DNA from: JBEISR01 sp044337705
GTDB taxonomy: Bacteria; Planctomycetota; Planctomycetia; Pirellulales; Pirellulaceae
NCBI GenBank assembly: GCA_044337705.1
Contig: JBIINB010000008.1
Location: 4,874-68,873 of the forward strand
Direction: 5' to 3'
Length of the DNA: 64,000 nucleotides
Under the pieces are notes generated by a model. That model was not told where the DNA came from and searched no databases. It saw only the letters and a program-made list of their open reading frames with translations. The position numbers were made by a program, and so were the translations under genes. This document shows positions 1 through 9,203 of the stretch, piece after piece (position 1 is the first letter of the stretch; every line of letters begins with the position of its first letter).

Positions 1-1384
1 CGGTGGCCGATAGGTTCAAGTCATCAGGTCCCAGTCCCACCGCTTGATATCCCATCAGCTTGAGCGCTTCGGCTGTGCGTGCAAACTTCAATTCCGACTG
101 ACGCCCCGGACGTCGCACCTGGTTGCCAGCGTCCAGAGGAACGACATTCCAACCTTTGTCACGAATCTGCTGTAGCAAGGTATCGCGGCGGATCAGGCCA
201 CCCTTTTGATTGGCCAGTCCCGTACAGCCACAAGGTTCCAGATAGCCGAACTGATCTCCGGTCACCAGCAGCGCCACCCACGGTTGGGACCACCCCTCCG
301 CCAGGACTTGTTCTTTCTCTTCAGGAGCCACCTTGCCTGCAGTCCCACTATCCGACTTGGTGGGTTGCGGTGTCGGATTCGCTTCGGGCTGCGCTCCGAC
401 GACCGTTTTTGCTTTCTCGGTGCGGACTGGCTTTTCTTCGGCGATCAATCGGCCACCGGGGATCAATCGGCCACCGGGCACTCGATCGCTAGCCGGTGGT
501 TCCGACCCAGGCTCCTGTCGATCCTGCAGACGGCTTGCCGGGAGCACATTGCCATCCGACCTACGTCGCTCCAAAAATCCTCTCCGCATCCGTTCGCTCC
601 AGGAAACGGTCTGAACCGAGGAATTCGCCTGCTCCAGTCGACTTCGGATGCTGGATTGCTGCGAGAGAGGGATTCCATCATCTGAGCCACTCGATGGGCT
701 TTGGGATTCGGGAGGCAACCACTGGATGTCTCCCGAGGGGGCCGGACGATTGGAGGAAGATTCTTTCGGATTGGCCGGAGGCAGTCGGCGACTCCAGGGA
801 GACGCGCCGGCCGGGGCAGTCTCTTCTCTGGCCCTGGTTTCCTGTGGCCTCTGATCGGACGACGACTCGCGCGAGCGTCGATCTGCCTGCGAGTCCCCTG
901 AGGCGCTAGGATAGGGGGTGGGGGGTGTCGAGAGAGAGGGGCCTTCCGCGAACGCGTTGGATCGATCGGTAGGGATGGAAATCCAGCGCTTCCAACCCTC
1001 TCCCAGTGAGATTCCTTTGCCTGCTTCGGCAAAGCGATCTGCAGGGGTCGACCGCGTCGAGTCGCCGGATGGTACCTGGGAGGGGACCTCGACGATCGCT
1101 TCTTGACGCGACCAAGGACCCGCTCCCAGTCCCCAGCGTTGCGAGGAGGACTTTTGCGAAAAGGTGGGTGGGGTGATCTTGGGGACTTCAGGCCATTTCC
1201 ATTGCGGCCACCATCGGGATGCCCCTGTGTTCTGTTCGGACGGCAACACAGGTTGGCTACTGCTGGGTAAGGACCTGCAACCTGCTAAGGGCAGCAGGCT
1301 GCCGGTGATCCCTAATGGCAGAGCAACCATCAGACCCAGCGTCAACCTGCGTCGTCGCGCCGGAGAGCCACTTCTTGGAAGCAA
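1..1384 (-). CDS. Lipoprotein with disordered region and UshA-type phosphoesterase-like domain (partial)
   Basis: This gene runs off the left edge, so its C-terminus is missing. I read it by translating the reverse complement. A hydrophobic leader ends in a lipobox (LPLAGC, lipidated Cys codon at 1279-1277), so it should be an exported lipoprotein. Roughly 300 residues of Ser/Pro/Arg/Gln-rich, probably disordered sequence follow. Near bases 240-1 a folded part begins with VTGDQFGYLEPCGCTGL, then LIRRDTLLQQI, VVPLDAGNQVRRPGRQ and LMGYQAVGLGPDDL. That pattern resembles the start of the 5'-nucleotidase/UshA metallophosphoesterase fold seen in planctomycete proteins, but only the first part is in view, so substrate and activity are unknown. 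The start is uncertain: TTG at 1384 gives an Arg-rich n-region, and ATG at 1330 is the alternative. It is probably the last gene of the proS-led operon. Confidence 0.6.
   Translation of the reverse strand, partial: MLPRSGSPARRRRLTLGLMVALPLGITGSLLPLAGCRSLPSSSQPVLPSEQNTGASRWWPQWKWPEVPKITPPTFSQKSSSQRWGLGAGPWSRQEAIVEVPSQVPSGDSTRSTPADRFAEAGKGISLGEGWKRWISIPTDRSNAFAEGPSLSTPPTPYPSASGDSQADRRSRESSSDQRPQETRAREETAPAGASPWSRRLPPANPKESSSNRPAPSGDIQWLPPESQSPSSGSDDGIPLSQQSSIRSRLEQANSSVQTVSWSERMRRGFLERRRSDGNVLPASRLQDRQEPGSEPPASDRVPGGRLIPGGRLIAEEKPVRTEKAKTVVGAQPEANPTPQPTKSDSGTAGKVAPEEKEQVLAEGWSQPWVALLVTGDQFGYLEPCGCTGLANQKGGLIRRDTLLQQIRDKGWNVVPLDAGNQVRRPGRQSELKFARTAEALKLMGYQAVGLGPDDLNLSAT
443..478. repeat. Perfect tandem duplication of an 18-bp unit
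   Basis: The unit gatcaatcggccaccggg occurs twice back to back, at 443-460 and 461-478. It lies inside the lipoprotein gene and keeps the frame, encoding RLIPGG twice in the disordered part. A slippage duplication in a linker is the simplest reading. Confidence 0.9.
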
Positions 1385-1438
1385 GACAAAAAGGTGGGAT
1401 GGGATCAAGGGGACCTCGAAATCTTGGTCGAGGTGAGG

Positions 1439-2641
1439 CTATTCGACCTCGAACTTCAGAAACATGATCAACTCGGGAGAATGCTCCAAGTTGGTTCGGA
1501 AGACAACCTTTCCAAAGTTTGATGGATTTGTCCCTGCAAAAGAAACCGGCGAAGATCCTGGTGGCACGATCAATTCCACCGGAAAAATCCGTTGACTGCC
1601 TCGCGCCTTGGGCTCCCCGATCTTCACCTGCAGCGTCTCCATGGGGCGAATGGCGTCGATGGTCAGCATGGGTTCGGGACCGTTTTCGTCTTTGCGGATG
1701 CCAATCAGCAGGGGGGTCACCTTGCCTTCGCTGGCGACAATTTTTCCGATCGTCAGGGCATTGGTTCGTTCGTCAAAATTGGTGCTGCCGATGACACGGA
1801 TGTCACTGAGGATCTTGCCGCTGACTCCAAACTGCAGCTTTTCCCTTTCTCCCAGGTTGGTCTTCAGTTCAACGAATCCGTTCAGCGGTCCAGCGGGCAT
1901 TCCCTGATCGAGTTGAACTTCGATATCGGCGGCGTACTTGGCGTCCTTGTGTTGCTCCACTTCCCCAGCGGACAGTGGTCGGACGGTGGCCGTCAAATGG
2001 ACTCGATCGCGCGTGTTGGGATCGGCCCATGTCATTTCCTCCACTTCCAATGGCTTCTCGTAATAGCTGTACAGAGTCGTCTTGCGGACGGTCTGGTCCT
2101 TGGAGGAGACGTCACCGATCAGAACGCGGATAGGATCGACCACCAGACTGCTACCGATGAAGCCGCGAACGGAAAGCTGGATTTCTTCCTGATTGGGGTC
2201 ACTGGTTCGAATGGTCGCTGTCTGGGAAAAATCTCGCAGCATGCTTTCGGCTGTCCAGGTCAGTTCGACCCCCGTCTCTTCCCCCGGCGCCAGCACTGAT
2301 TTTTCCAATTCGCCAATCGTGCACTTGCAGGTACTGGAGAGAACTTCCAGACTCAAAGGCCCGGTGCCGGTGTTTCGGATGACGAATCGGTGGCTGCGGG
2401 AGCTGCCAAAGGTCATGGTGCCGAAGTCGTGGACTTTTCCGTTGACGATCTCTGCCTTCCCGATCCGTTGCGAAACATCTCCCTCGGGAACCTCCGTGCC
2501 GACAGCTCGCATTTTTTCGGCTAGGCGTTCCTTGGGATCCTGAAACGATTCCTTGATCCCTTCGAACGCCTTCTGGTATTTCAGATACCCAAATCCCAGA
2601 CCGGTCAGTCCTATGAGCAGAGAAAGCAGTAGGGTTCGCAT
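1439..2641 (-). CDS. DUF1573 domain protein, membrane-anchored or exported
   Basis: A 400-residue protein. Residues 1-22 (MRTLLLSLLIGLTGLGFGYL) form a signal anchor or signal peptide. Residues 64-165 match DUF1573, an immunoglobulin-like beta fold common in Bacteroidetes and Planctomycetes: the HDFGTM entry strand, RNTGTGPL and the Cys-x-Cys pair (STCKCTIG, Cys105 and Cys107) are visible. The rest is beta-rich and may hold one or two further related Ig-like domains (EVQLDQGMPAGPLNGFVELKTN region). Function is unknown; the family is extracytoplasmic. It lies 92 bases downstream of the O-antigen ligase-like gene and upstream of the lipoprotein gene, probably in one transcript. Confidence 0.8.
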   Translation of the reverse strand: MRTLLLSLLIGLTGLGFGYLKYQKAFEGIKESFQDPKERLAEKMRAVGTEVPEGDVSQRIGKAEIVNGKVHDFGTMTFGSSRSHRFVIRNTGTGPLSLEVLSSTCKCTIGELEKSVLAPGEETGVELTWTAESMLRDFSQTATIRTSDPNQEEIQLSVRGFIGSSLVVDPIRVLIGDVSSKDQTVRKTTLYSYYEKPLEVEEMTWADPNTRDRVHLTATVRPLSAGEVEQHKDAKYAADIEVQLDQGMPAGPLNGFVELKTNLGEREKLQFGVSGKILSDIRVIGSTNFDERTNALTIGKIVASEGKVTPLLIGIRKDENGPEPMLTIDAIRPMETLQVKIGEPKARGSQRIFPVELIVPPGSSPVSFAGTNPSNFGKVVFRTNLEHSPELIMFLKFEVE

Positions 2642-2733
2642 GGCACAAGTCGCTGAGGACAGATGGGAAGTTTCAGGAAAGTGGGAGGCTTTTTCGCGTT
2701 GCGGGGACTCCGATCGAACCGTGACGCGAAAGC

Positions 2734-5391
2734 TCAGGAATTGGTGGCTGGCTGCAGTTCCTGCGACGCGGGTTGACGCGGAGGTGCAAGTCTCTCAAGC
2801 ATGCTACGAACCAGTGCTGCAGCCGGTTCGCCCAGGACCCAGGGGGAGCCGGGGGTGGGCCGGACAAAGGGAAGATTCATGCGACTGGAAATCGAGGAAT
2901 CCCAGGACTTTGGCAGGTAGATCAGCGCAGCTTTCAGCCGCCGATCGCGATGCTGGGTACTGGTATCTAGCGATTCGGCCTTGATCAGCGAGGCGTTCGC
3001 CAGTTCCAGGTCACCCAGAAGTGCCGCCGCCATCGCGGTTTGAAGATGGACCGCAACCTCGTTGGGATATCGCTCGATCGCCGCGCGATAGTGGTTGAGA
3101 GCCTGGGGCCCGAAGGGGCCATCGGGTATCAGCCCCGCTAGCTCCAGCGACTGATGCCCCAGATCGATCCGGGGCTGCCAGGACGCCGGATCGCTAGCCA
3201 GCCATAGCTGGCAGGCCTGCTGATACTCTTCGAGCCGCTTGGGGGAAACTGGAATCCCTCGGACTGCTTCGGCGGCAATCTGCTGCCAGATCGATTGCGT
3301 CAGCACTTGGCGAGGCATCGGATCCCATGGATCTTCCTGAGCTGCCAGCAGGGCCCCTCGCTCCATCGCTTCCAGTGTCGGGGGCGACTGCATCTTCCAA
3401 CTCAGGATCGCCATCGAGGGCCGCCAGTCGGAGAACCACAGCAGCAGGACCAAGGCCAGAAACCCAATGCGGGTTCCGATGCGAAGCAGGGGATGTCCCT
3501 CCAGCTGCTGGCTACCTGGGACTGCAGTCCCAGCCGGAATAATCAGAGAACTTGCGGCCAGGGTGCTGACGAGGATCAGCAGGTGAGCGACCCCTGGGGT
3601 GAACCATCCTCCATTGGCCATCAGATGCAACCATCCTGCGAAGGCGGCCCATGCCAGGGAATGGCTGGAGAACCAGTGGACGTCGGGCTGGTCGTCGCGC
3701 CGATCCATCCACCAGGTCAACGCAATGCCCAGCGGCATGCCCCAAAGATAAGGAAGCAGATCGGTTGCCGGTCCCAACCAGCCGGGGAGCAGCCATACGG
3801 ACAAAGCACTTACGCCCCAGGCGAAGGCCAGGACCTTCCACTTCCAGACTTTTTCCCCATGGGAGAAAGACTCAGGACGGCTCTCCCTGCGACCCGACGG
3901 TTCGGGGGACCGCAAGGTCCAACTGGAACCCGGAGTCGCTCCAGAGAGAGATCGCCTCCCCGCCGGCCCGCTTCGACCGCTCAGGTCCTCATCATGCTGT
4001 GCTGCGACCAGGGAAGAGATCGCCGAACCATGATGAGGATGACTGGCCTGAAACTGATGCCAGACCGCTTGCAGGCGAGCGCGCTTTACGATGTGCACCA
4101 GCCAGGCCACCAGCACGACCATCAGCAGGATGGCCATCGGAATCCCATGCCATGAAGCAGTCTCGAGAATCACCTGGTGGGGATCGGCAATCGTCTCGCT
4201 TGCGCCTACAGGTTTTCGCCAAGCGTAGTAGCTTTGAAAATTCCCAGGGCCCACTCCCAACCCAGGGTGATCGGCGATCAGTCGGATGGAGGTATCCCAA
4301 TAGATTTTTCGAAACGACAACGATTTGGGGGCTTCCGCGATCACCAGACCATCGATGTTCGACAGCGCGATCAAGAGCCCAAGTAAAGTCGCGCTGAAAC
4401 CAACCGCAAGCGATTTCCAATGAGCTTTCGCCCATCGCCGGGTCACAGGGTGGGTCAGTCCATAGCCGATCAGCGCCAGGAGGACGGCGATCCAACCGGT
4501 CCGGCTTTTGGTCAGCAGCAGACAGAACGCCTGGATCCCACAAAGGCAGCACACCACCGTGATCCACCGACCGCTCCGCTGCAGCGCCTGATCGACGGCA
4601 AGTCCCACTGCCAGCAGCGTGCCGATCGCCAGCGTCGCCGCCAGACTGTTGGTCAGCGCAAAGGGCCCCAGTGGTTCCGTGCTGGCCAATCGATTCTCAA
4701 ACTGAATACGGAGCGCGGAACCGACCGGTGCGTCGATCTGCATCTGGCGCAGTACGGATTCAGGGTTCACGCGATACGCTTCTCGATCGCGTGGCATGCT
4801 CACCCCATACTGGTACCACGCATGATTGGCCAGCAGCACACAGGACAGCATCAAGGTCCATGCCAGCGCATCGCGCTGCATCCGAAACCGTGATGCCAGC
4901 AGCCCGGCAAAGACCACCCAGACCAGCGTGATACTTTCCCAACCACCATGAATAGCCGATCGCATCTGCCCACGGCCTTCTACATTCTGAATCGATGCGA
5001 TGACGCCGGCTATCCATAACCACATCGCCAGAAGGATCCAGAGCCATTGAGGGCTGCTATAGCCGCCCATGGCTTGGAACCGCTCCCAAGCCGTACGGTC
5101 GCGGTTGGCTGCACTGGGAATGACCCAATGACAGGCGGGCCACGCCAGCCAACTGCCGACAATCGCCACCGCCCCCCACAGCAGATGCTGCGGGAGAGCC
5201 AATCCCTGGGAGACGGCAACGCTGTCGCAGGGCATCCAAAGCCCGATACACGCCATCGCCGCCACGGTGGCCAGCATCCAAAAAGGAGATGCTTTCCCAA
5301 TGCGGACCGATTCCGCCCCGGCGTCTCCGCTCACGCTACCCTGTCCTTCTGCAGTTCCGCTGGTGTAACTCTCTTGGGCACATTCCTTCAT
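2734..5391 (-). CDS. O-antigen ligase/polymerase family membrane protein with C-terminal TPR-like region
   Basis: This large integral membrane protein has many hydrophobic segments and a Wzy_C-type core. The central stretch LLLTKSRTGWIAVLLALIGYG and the following periplasmic loop with LIADHPGLGVGPGNFQSYYAWRKP are typical of the O-antigen ligase/WaaL and Wzy family, which joins or polymerises lipid-linked glycans on the periplasmic face. After about residue 640 the protein turns soluble and helical, with TPR-like repeats (LNHYRAAIERYPNEVAVHLQTAMAAALLG). A roughly 75-residue Ser/Gly/Arg/Pro-rich low-complexity insertion sits between membrane segments near the middle. I start at ATG 5391 (MKECAQ); an in-frame TTG at 5424 is possible. 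It follows the wecA-like gene by about 70 bases, which supports a role in surface glycan assembly. Confidence 0.75.
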   Translation of the reverse strand: MKECAQESYTSGTAEGQGSVSGDAGAESVRIGKASPFWMLATVAAMACIGLWMPCDSVAVSQGLALPQHLLWGAVAIVGSWLAWPACHWVIPSAANRDRTAWERFQAMGGYSSPQWLWILLAMWLWIAGVIASIQNVEGRGQMRSAIHGGWESITLVWVVFAGLLASRFRMQRDALAWTLMLSCVLLANHAWYQYGVSMPRDREAYRVNPESVLRQMQIDAPVGSALRIQFENRLASTEPLGPFALTNSLAATLAIGTLLAVGLAVDQALQRSGRWITVVCCLCGIQAFCLLLTKSRTGWIAVLLALIGYGLTHPVTRRWAKAHWKSLAVGFSATLLGLLIALSNIDGLVIAEAPKSLSFRKIYWDTSIRLIADHPGLGVGPGNFQSYYAWRKPVGASETIADPHQVILETASWHGIPMAILLMVVLVAWLVHIVKRARLQAVWHQFQASHPHHGSAISSLVAAQHDEDLSGRSGPAGRRSLSGATPGSSWTLRSPEPSGRRESRPESFSHGEKVWKWKVLAFAWGVSALSVWLLPGWLGPATDLLPYLWGMPLGIALTWWMDRRDDQPDVHWFSSHSLAWAAFAGWLHLMANGGWFTPGVAHLLILVSTLAASSLIIPAGTAVPGSQQLEGHPLLRIGTRIGFLALVLLLWFSDWRPSMAILSWKMQSPPTLEAMERGALLAAQEDPWDPMPRQVLTQSIWQQIAAEAVRGIPVSPKRLEEYQQACQLWLASDPASWQPRIDLGHQSLELAGLIPDGPFGPQALNHYRAAIERYPNEVAVHLQTAMAAALLGDLELANASLIKAESLDTSTQHRDRRLKAALIYLPKSWDSSISSRMNLPFVRPTPGSPWVLGEPAAALVRSMLERLAPPRQPASQELQPATNS

Positions 5392-5464
5392 TGTACGGGC
5401 CGGGGCTGGTGCATGCGGAATCAAACCAGGGCAATCTTTTTGCGATCACCCTGCCATCCAGCGA

Positions 5465-6598
5465 TCATCGCTTGGGAGACCGATGGGTTCCCAGGTCCAA
5501 CAGCGCCAATAATCCAAGGATCCCCAGCAGATTGGCCAGCACCCATAGCGATCCCACCCAATCGGTTCGGGGCAAAATCCAGGCGTTGATACCGCAGCAA
5601 AAGGTCGCCAGGTAGATGATCCAGACCGCCTGTGTTTTCGACCACCCCTGCTCGACCAGGCGATGAGAAAAATGTCGCTTATCCCCCTCGAAAGGACTCC
5701 GCCCCTCGGAGATTCGGATCCAGATGACCGAGAGCATGTCGTAAAGTGGAATCGCCAGGACGCACAAGGGCGCAAAAACGGCGTGGGGCGTGGCGGACTG
5801 GTATCCGGTATAGGTAGCTGCCAGCGATCCAACCGCAACCCAATAGCCGACGAAGTAGGCCCCCGCATCTCCCATAAAAATCTTCGCAGGGGCCCGATTG
5901 TGAACCAGAAACCCCAGCAAAGCCCCCACCAGCACCAGCAGCATGCCAGCCACAAACCATTGCGGTTGCGATTCTCCCGTGGTTTGAGGTAGGAGCAGCA
6001 TGCCTGCCAACATCGCGCTTCCGATCGCGGCCACACCGCCACTCAGACCATCCATGTTGTCGATCATGTTGAAGGCGTTGATCAGCCCCACGATCCAGAG
6101 AACGCTGAGCAATCCAGTCACCCAGCCGTTGTCGATGAAGAGGCTCAGTTGCATCTGCTGCCAGAGGACAATTGCAGTGGCGACTGCCACTTCGATCGCC
6201 AGCCTCCACTGCCACTTCAAACCGCGACGATCGTCCTCCAGGCCCAGCAGCATCAGCACCGTGCCGCCAGCCAGAATCCCCCACAGTTTCCATCGCGATT
6301 GGACGACACCGGGTAGATGCTGTGCAAGCGACGCGGGCAGCCACTGGCTGACCACAGGCAGGCCCGCCAGCAGGGTGGCGGCCAGAAGCGTGATCGCCAC
6401 CGAAAACCAGATCCCCACTCCTCCCCCAAGAGGGATTGGAGTGGTATGGACCTTGCGATGGCCCGGCTTGTCCATCAGCCCCAATGGCTCGGCCCACCGT
6501 CGCACCAGCCCGACAGCCAGCCACGCCAGGAAGGCAGCCGGCAGCAGACATCCCAGGACGAACCCCACCACATCCCCTAGCGCTGCATCCTGTTTCAT
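5465..6598 (-). CDS. WecA/MraY-family undecaprenyl-phosphate sugar-1-phosphate transferase
   Basis: A 377-residue polytopic membrane protein of the PNPT family, which moves a sugar-1-phosphate (GlcNAc-1-P in WecA) from UDP onto undecaprenyl phosphate at the cytoplasmic face. Visible motifs are HRKVHTTPIPLGGG (residues 48-60), the Asp-rich EDDRRGLKW (121-129), NMIDNMDG (177-184) and IFMGDAGAYFVGY, then the cytoplasmic His loop with KRHFSHRLVEQG. The distant spacing of the His loop and the tail fit WecA/TagO better than MraY, but sugar specificity cannot be read. Its start overlaps the DUF4416 stop by 4 bases, so the two are translationally coupled. Confidence 0.85.
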   Translation of the reverse strand: MKQDAALGDVVGFVLGCLLPAAFLAWLAVGLVRRWAEPLGLMDKPGHRKVHTTPIPLGGGVGIWFSVAITLLAATLLAGLPVVSQWLPASLAQHLPGVVQSRWKLWGILAGGTVLMLLGLEDDRRGLKWQWRLAIEVAVATAIVLWQQMQLSLFIDNGWVTGLLSVLWIVGLINAFNMIDNMDGLSGGVAAIGSAMLAGMLLLPQTTGESQPQWFVAGMLLVLVGALLGFLVHNRAPAKIFMGDAGAYFVGYWVAVGSLAATYTGYQSATPHAVFAPLCVLAIPLYDMLSVIWIRISEGRSPFEGDKRHFSHRLVEQGWSKTQAVWIIYLATFCCGINAWILPRTDWVGSLWVLANLLGILGLLALLDLGTHRSPKR

Positions 6599-7233
6599 CT
6601 TGCGTGCCCTCCTGCAGCCCCCTCACTACCGCTCTGCCTTCCGGAATCTGGACGCGCCGACTCTTTCTTCAGATACCCAATCGCCTGCTGAAAAAACTCC
6701 AGCGAATCAGGAAGCAGATAGTCCAGGTAGGTCCAGGGATACCCCCTCCACTGCGATCCGACGCGCTGCAGCGCCACTTCCGCATAGACTCCATCGCTTA
6801 GGTAGATGCGGTGGGCGCGGTCCTTGGTGGAAGCCAGTACCAGTTTTAGCGGGCTGATCCAGCCGGGATCGATGTTGACGGGCCGCGTTTCGGGAAAATC
6901 ACCCGACTTTGCGATCAGGTCCTCCCAGGCGATCGCTGTCCGTTTGCGGTCAGCCAAGCGAGCCGGGTCTTCCAGTCCCTCCAGAATCCAGAACTCCTTC
7001 TGCAAGCGATCTCCCATCTGCTGCTGGTAGTAGCTGGTCTGGTCAAACGCAAACGGCCGACTTTGCAGTGCGATCGCTCCCCACTGCGACTCCACAAGCC
7101 TTCGAACGCTTTCCATGGCCGAACGGTGGCGGCTGAACAGAGCGACCACCAGCGCGCAGGGAAACGGCCGAGGCGACCGGAATCCTTGTTCGGATCGCTT
7201 CGAAGAGCTGTCGCCGGCGCTCCACTGACTCAT
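6595..7233 (-). CDS. DUF4416 family protein
   Basis: A 212-residue soluble protein matching DUF4416 over most of its length. The pattern includes VVALFSRHRSAMESVRR near residue 30, FAFDQTSYYQQQMG, ETRPVNIDPGWISPLKLVLAS and HRIYLSDGVYAEVALQR, followed by a WTYLDY segment near the C-terminus. The biochemical function of the family is unknown to me. The gene begins 3 bases after the proS stop and overlaps the start of the wecA-like gene, so it is locked into this operon. The last 20 residues are Gly/Ser-rich and probably flexible. Confidence 0.8.
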   Translation of the reverse strand: MSQWSAGDSSSKRSEQGFRSPRPFPCALVVALFSRHRSAMESVRRLVESQWGAIALQSRPFAFDQTSYYQQQMGDRLQKEFWILEGLEDPARLADRKRTAIAWEDLIAKSGDFPETRPVNIDPGWISPLKLVLASTKDRAHRIYLSDGVYAEVALQRVGSQWRGYPWTYLDYLLPDSLEFFQQAIGYLKKESARPDSGRQSGSEGAAGGHAR

Positions 7234-7236
7234 CTC

Positions 7237-8751
7237 TCAATACGCCTTCGCAAAGATCGCTCGCTGGCTTGTCGGCTGGCCCGTGACGAAACATCGCCCC
7301 GGCTGGGAGGGCTGATCGAGCGGAATGCAGCGGATGGTGACCTTGCGCTGCGCCAATTCGTCTGCCACCGCATCCTCGCTGGCAAAGTAGCAATGGGCAA
7401 ATCCACCGCTGAAACTCCCTTTTTCGTCCTCGGCCCCCTGAAAAAATTCTCGAAACTGATCGACCGTATCCAAGGAGACAGTGTGGTCCTGCCGCATCTT
7501 CAAAGCGCGATCGAACAATCCCTGCTGCATCTCCTGAAGCACTTCAGGTAGCGTTCCCAGGAACTGAGGCCTGGGCATCGACTGACTGCCTGCGGAGTCC
7601 CTGCGCCCGACGAAAAGTGCATCCTGAGCGATATCCTTGGGACCTACCTCAACGCGGATAGGCACCCCTCGGCGGACGTGATACCACTTCTTCTCACCAC
7701 CCCGCAGGTCGCGATCATCCATCTCGACACGCAGCGGCTGATCGTCATAGCTTAGCGACGCGATCTGTTGCTTCAGCTTGCGACAATACTCCAACACTTC
7801 GGTGCGCTGCGCATCGTCGCGGTAGATCGGAAGGATGACGACGTGAGCTGGAGCCAAACGTGGGGGAAGCACCAGTCCGTCATCATCGCTGTGCGTCATG
7901 ATCAAGGCACCGATCAACCGCGTGGAGACACCCCAACTGGTGGTCCAGGCATAGACCAGTTCCCCTTGAGGGTCCTGGTAGCGAATCTGCTGCGCCTTGG
8001 CGAAGTTCTGCCCGAGGAAGTGCGATGTGCCCGCCTGGAGCGCCTTGCGGTCCTGCATCATCGCTTCAATGCTGAAGGTATGGACCGCACCAGGAAAACG
8101 CTCCTTGGGAGTCTTCTCGCCACGCACCACGGGAACGGCCATCGTGTTCTCTGCGAAGTCAGCGTAGACGTCCAGCATGCGTCGAGTCTCCTCCATCGCT
8201 TCCTCGGCTGTCGCATGCACGGTGTGCCCTTCCTGCCAAAGGAACTCGGCTGTTCGCAGGAAAAGCCGTGTCCTCATCTCCCAGCGGACGACGTTAGCCC
8301 ACTGGTTGATCAGGATCGGCAGGTCGCGGTACGACTGCACCCATCGAGCGTACATCTCACCGATGATCGTCTCGCTGGTCGGTCGCACAATCAATGGTTC
8401 TTCCAGCGGACCTGCAGGCCGAAGCCCTCCCTTCCCATCCGGCTCCAGACGGTGATGAGTCACCACCGCGCATTCCTTGGCGAATCCCTCCACATGCTCC
8501 GCCTCCTTCTCCAGATAGCTCATCGGAATGAAAAGCGGGAAGTAGGCGTTCTGATGCCCCGTCTCCTTGAATTTCCGATCCAGCACCCGCTGCATATTTT
8601 CCCAAAGGGCATATCCCCAGGGCTTGATCACCATGCAACCGCGCACTGGAGAATTTTCGGCGAGGTCTGCCGCCTTGATCACCTGCTGATACCACTCCGG
8701 ATAGTCCTCGGTACGCGTCGGAGAAATCGCGGTCTTCGCCCCTTTGTTCAT
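7237..8751 (-). CDS. proS: Prolyl-tRNA synthetase, archaeal/eukaryotic-like type
   Basis: This enzyme charges tRNA-Pro with proline. The 504 residues contain the class II core: DYPEWYQQVIKAADLAE, SPVRGCMVIKPWGYALWE, the motif 2 region RWEMRTRLFLRTAEFLWQEGHT, and the anticodon-binding segment LAPAHVVILP. Length, the lack of the roughly 180-residue editing insertion of classic bacterial ProS, and the C-terminal Tyr (FAKAY) place it in the eukaryote/archaeal-like type that many bacteria also carry. I chose ATG 8751 (MNKGAK) because AAGGAAAGG lies just upstream; a GTG at 8772 would add seven residues. It heads the minus-strand operon, and its divergent partner is the ispF-cysS gene. Confidence 0.95.
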   Translation of the reverse strand: MNKGAKTAISPTRTEDYPEWYQQVIKAADLAENSPVRGCMVIKPWGYALWENMQRVLDRKFKETGHQNAYFPLFIPMSYLEKEAEHVEGFAKECAVVTHHRLEPDGKGGLRPAGPLEEPLIVRPTSETIIGEMYARWVQSYRDLPILINQWANVVRWEMRTRLFLRTAEFLWQEGHTVHATAEEAMEETRRMLDVYADFAENTMAVPVVRGEKTPKERFPGAVHTFSIEAMMQDRKALQAGTSHFLGQNFAKAQQIRYQDPQGELVYAWTTSWGVSTRLIGALIMTHSDDDGLVLPPRLAPAHVVILPIYRDDAQRTEVLEYCRKLKQQIASLSYDDQPLRVEMDDRDLRGGEKKWYHVRRGVPIRVEVGPKDIAQDALFVGRRDSAGSQSMPRPQFLGTLPEVLQEMQQGLFDRALKMRQDHTVSLDTVDQFREFFQGAEDEKGSFSGGFAHCYFASEDAVADELAQRKVTIRCIPLDQPSQPGRCFVTGQPTSQRAIFAKAY

Positions 8752-8772
8752 CCTGAAAAACCTTTCCTTCAC

Positions 8773-9203
8773 AACTCAGAGTGCACGGCTACAATCGCCT
8801 GCGATTTGGGAAATCGCACCGATCGGCCATCGACTGGGCACCTCGAGGAAACACACCCGACCCGATCGGTTTCCTGGAATAGACCAGAAGCGTCGATGGA
8901 GGATCCCGACAGAAACCCATAACGATCGCTCATTGTAACCCATCCCCGCTCGGCCCAACCCCACCAAGCCCGTGACACCGGCCTGATCCGGTGCCTGCGA
9001 TCCCTAACAGACTGCGATCCCTACAAGGCTTTGCTGGTTGGATTCCTTGGGATCGCCGCTCCCGGAAAGCCGCCTTCGCTCGCGTCTCCAAAAAAGTTAT
9101 GCTAATCGACCTCGATTCCCATGCACCAGAAGATCTGCCCACCCCAGGGTGCGGCCAAAATCGGGTGGCAGACAACCAGGAGGTCCGGAAGGAAGATCGC
9201 AGG
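8773..9203. promoter_or_regulatory. Divergent intergenic region between proS and ispF-cysS, with repeats
   Basis: About 450 bases carry no convincing gene and must hold the start signals for both divergent transcripts. Two structures stand out: a hairpin CACCGG/CCGGTG with a 6-base loop (8976-8993), followed at once by a direct repeat of CTGCGATCCCTA at 8995-9006 and 9012-9023 (17-base period). Binding-site or leader function is only inferred. GGAAGGAAG just before the ATG at 9204 is the likely ribosome binding site of ispF-cysS. Confidence 0.4.

Noticed and set aside
463..1032. 189-codon minus-strand frame overlapping the lipoprotein gene
   Set aside because: The neighbouring frame carries the lipobox and the EPCGC phosphoesterase-like segment; this one is Pro/Arg-rich without a domain.
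7768..8922. 384-codon plus-strand frame antisense to proS
   Set aside because: proS is unambiguous on the other strand; the frame has His/Arg-rich sequence without a domain.
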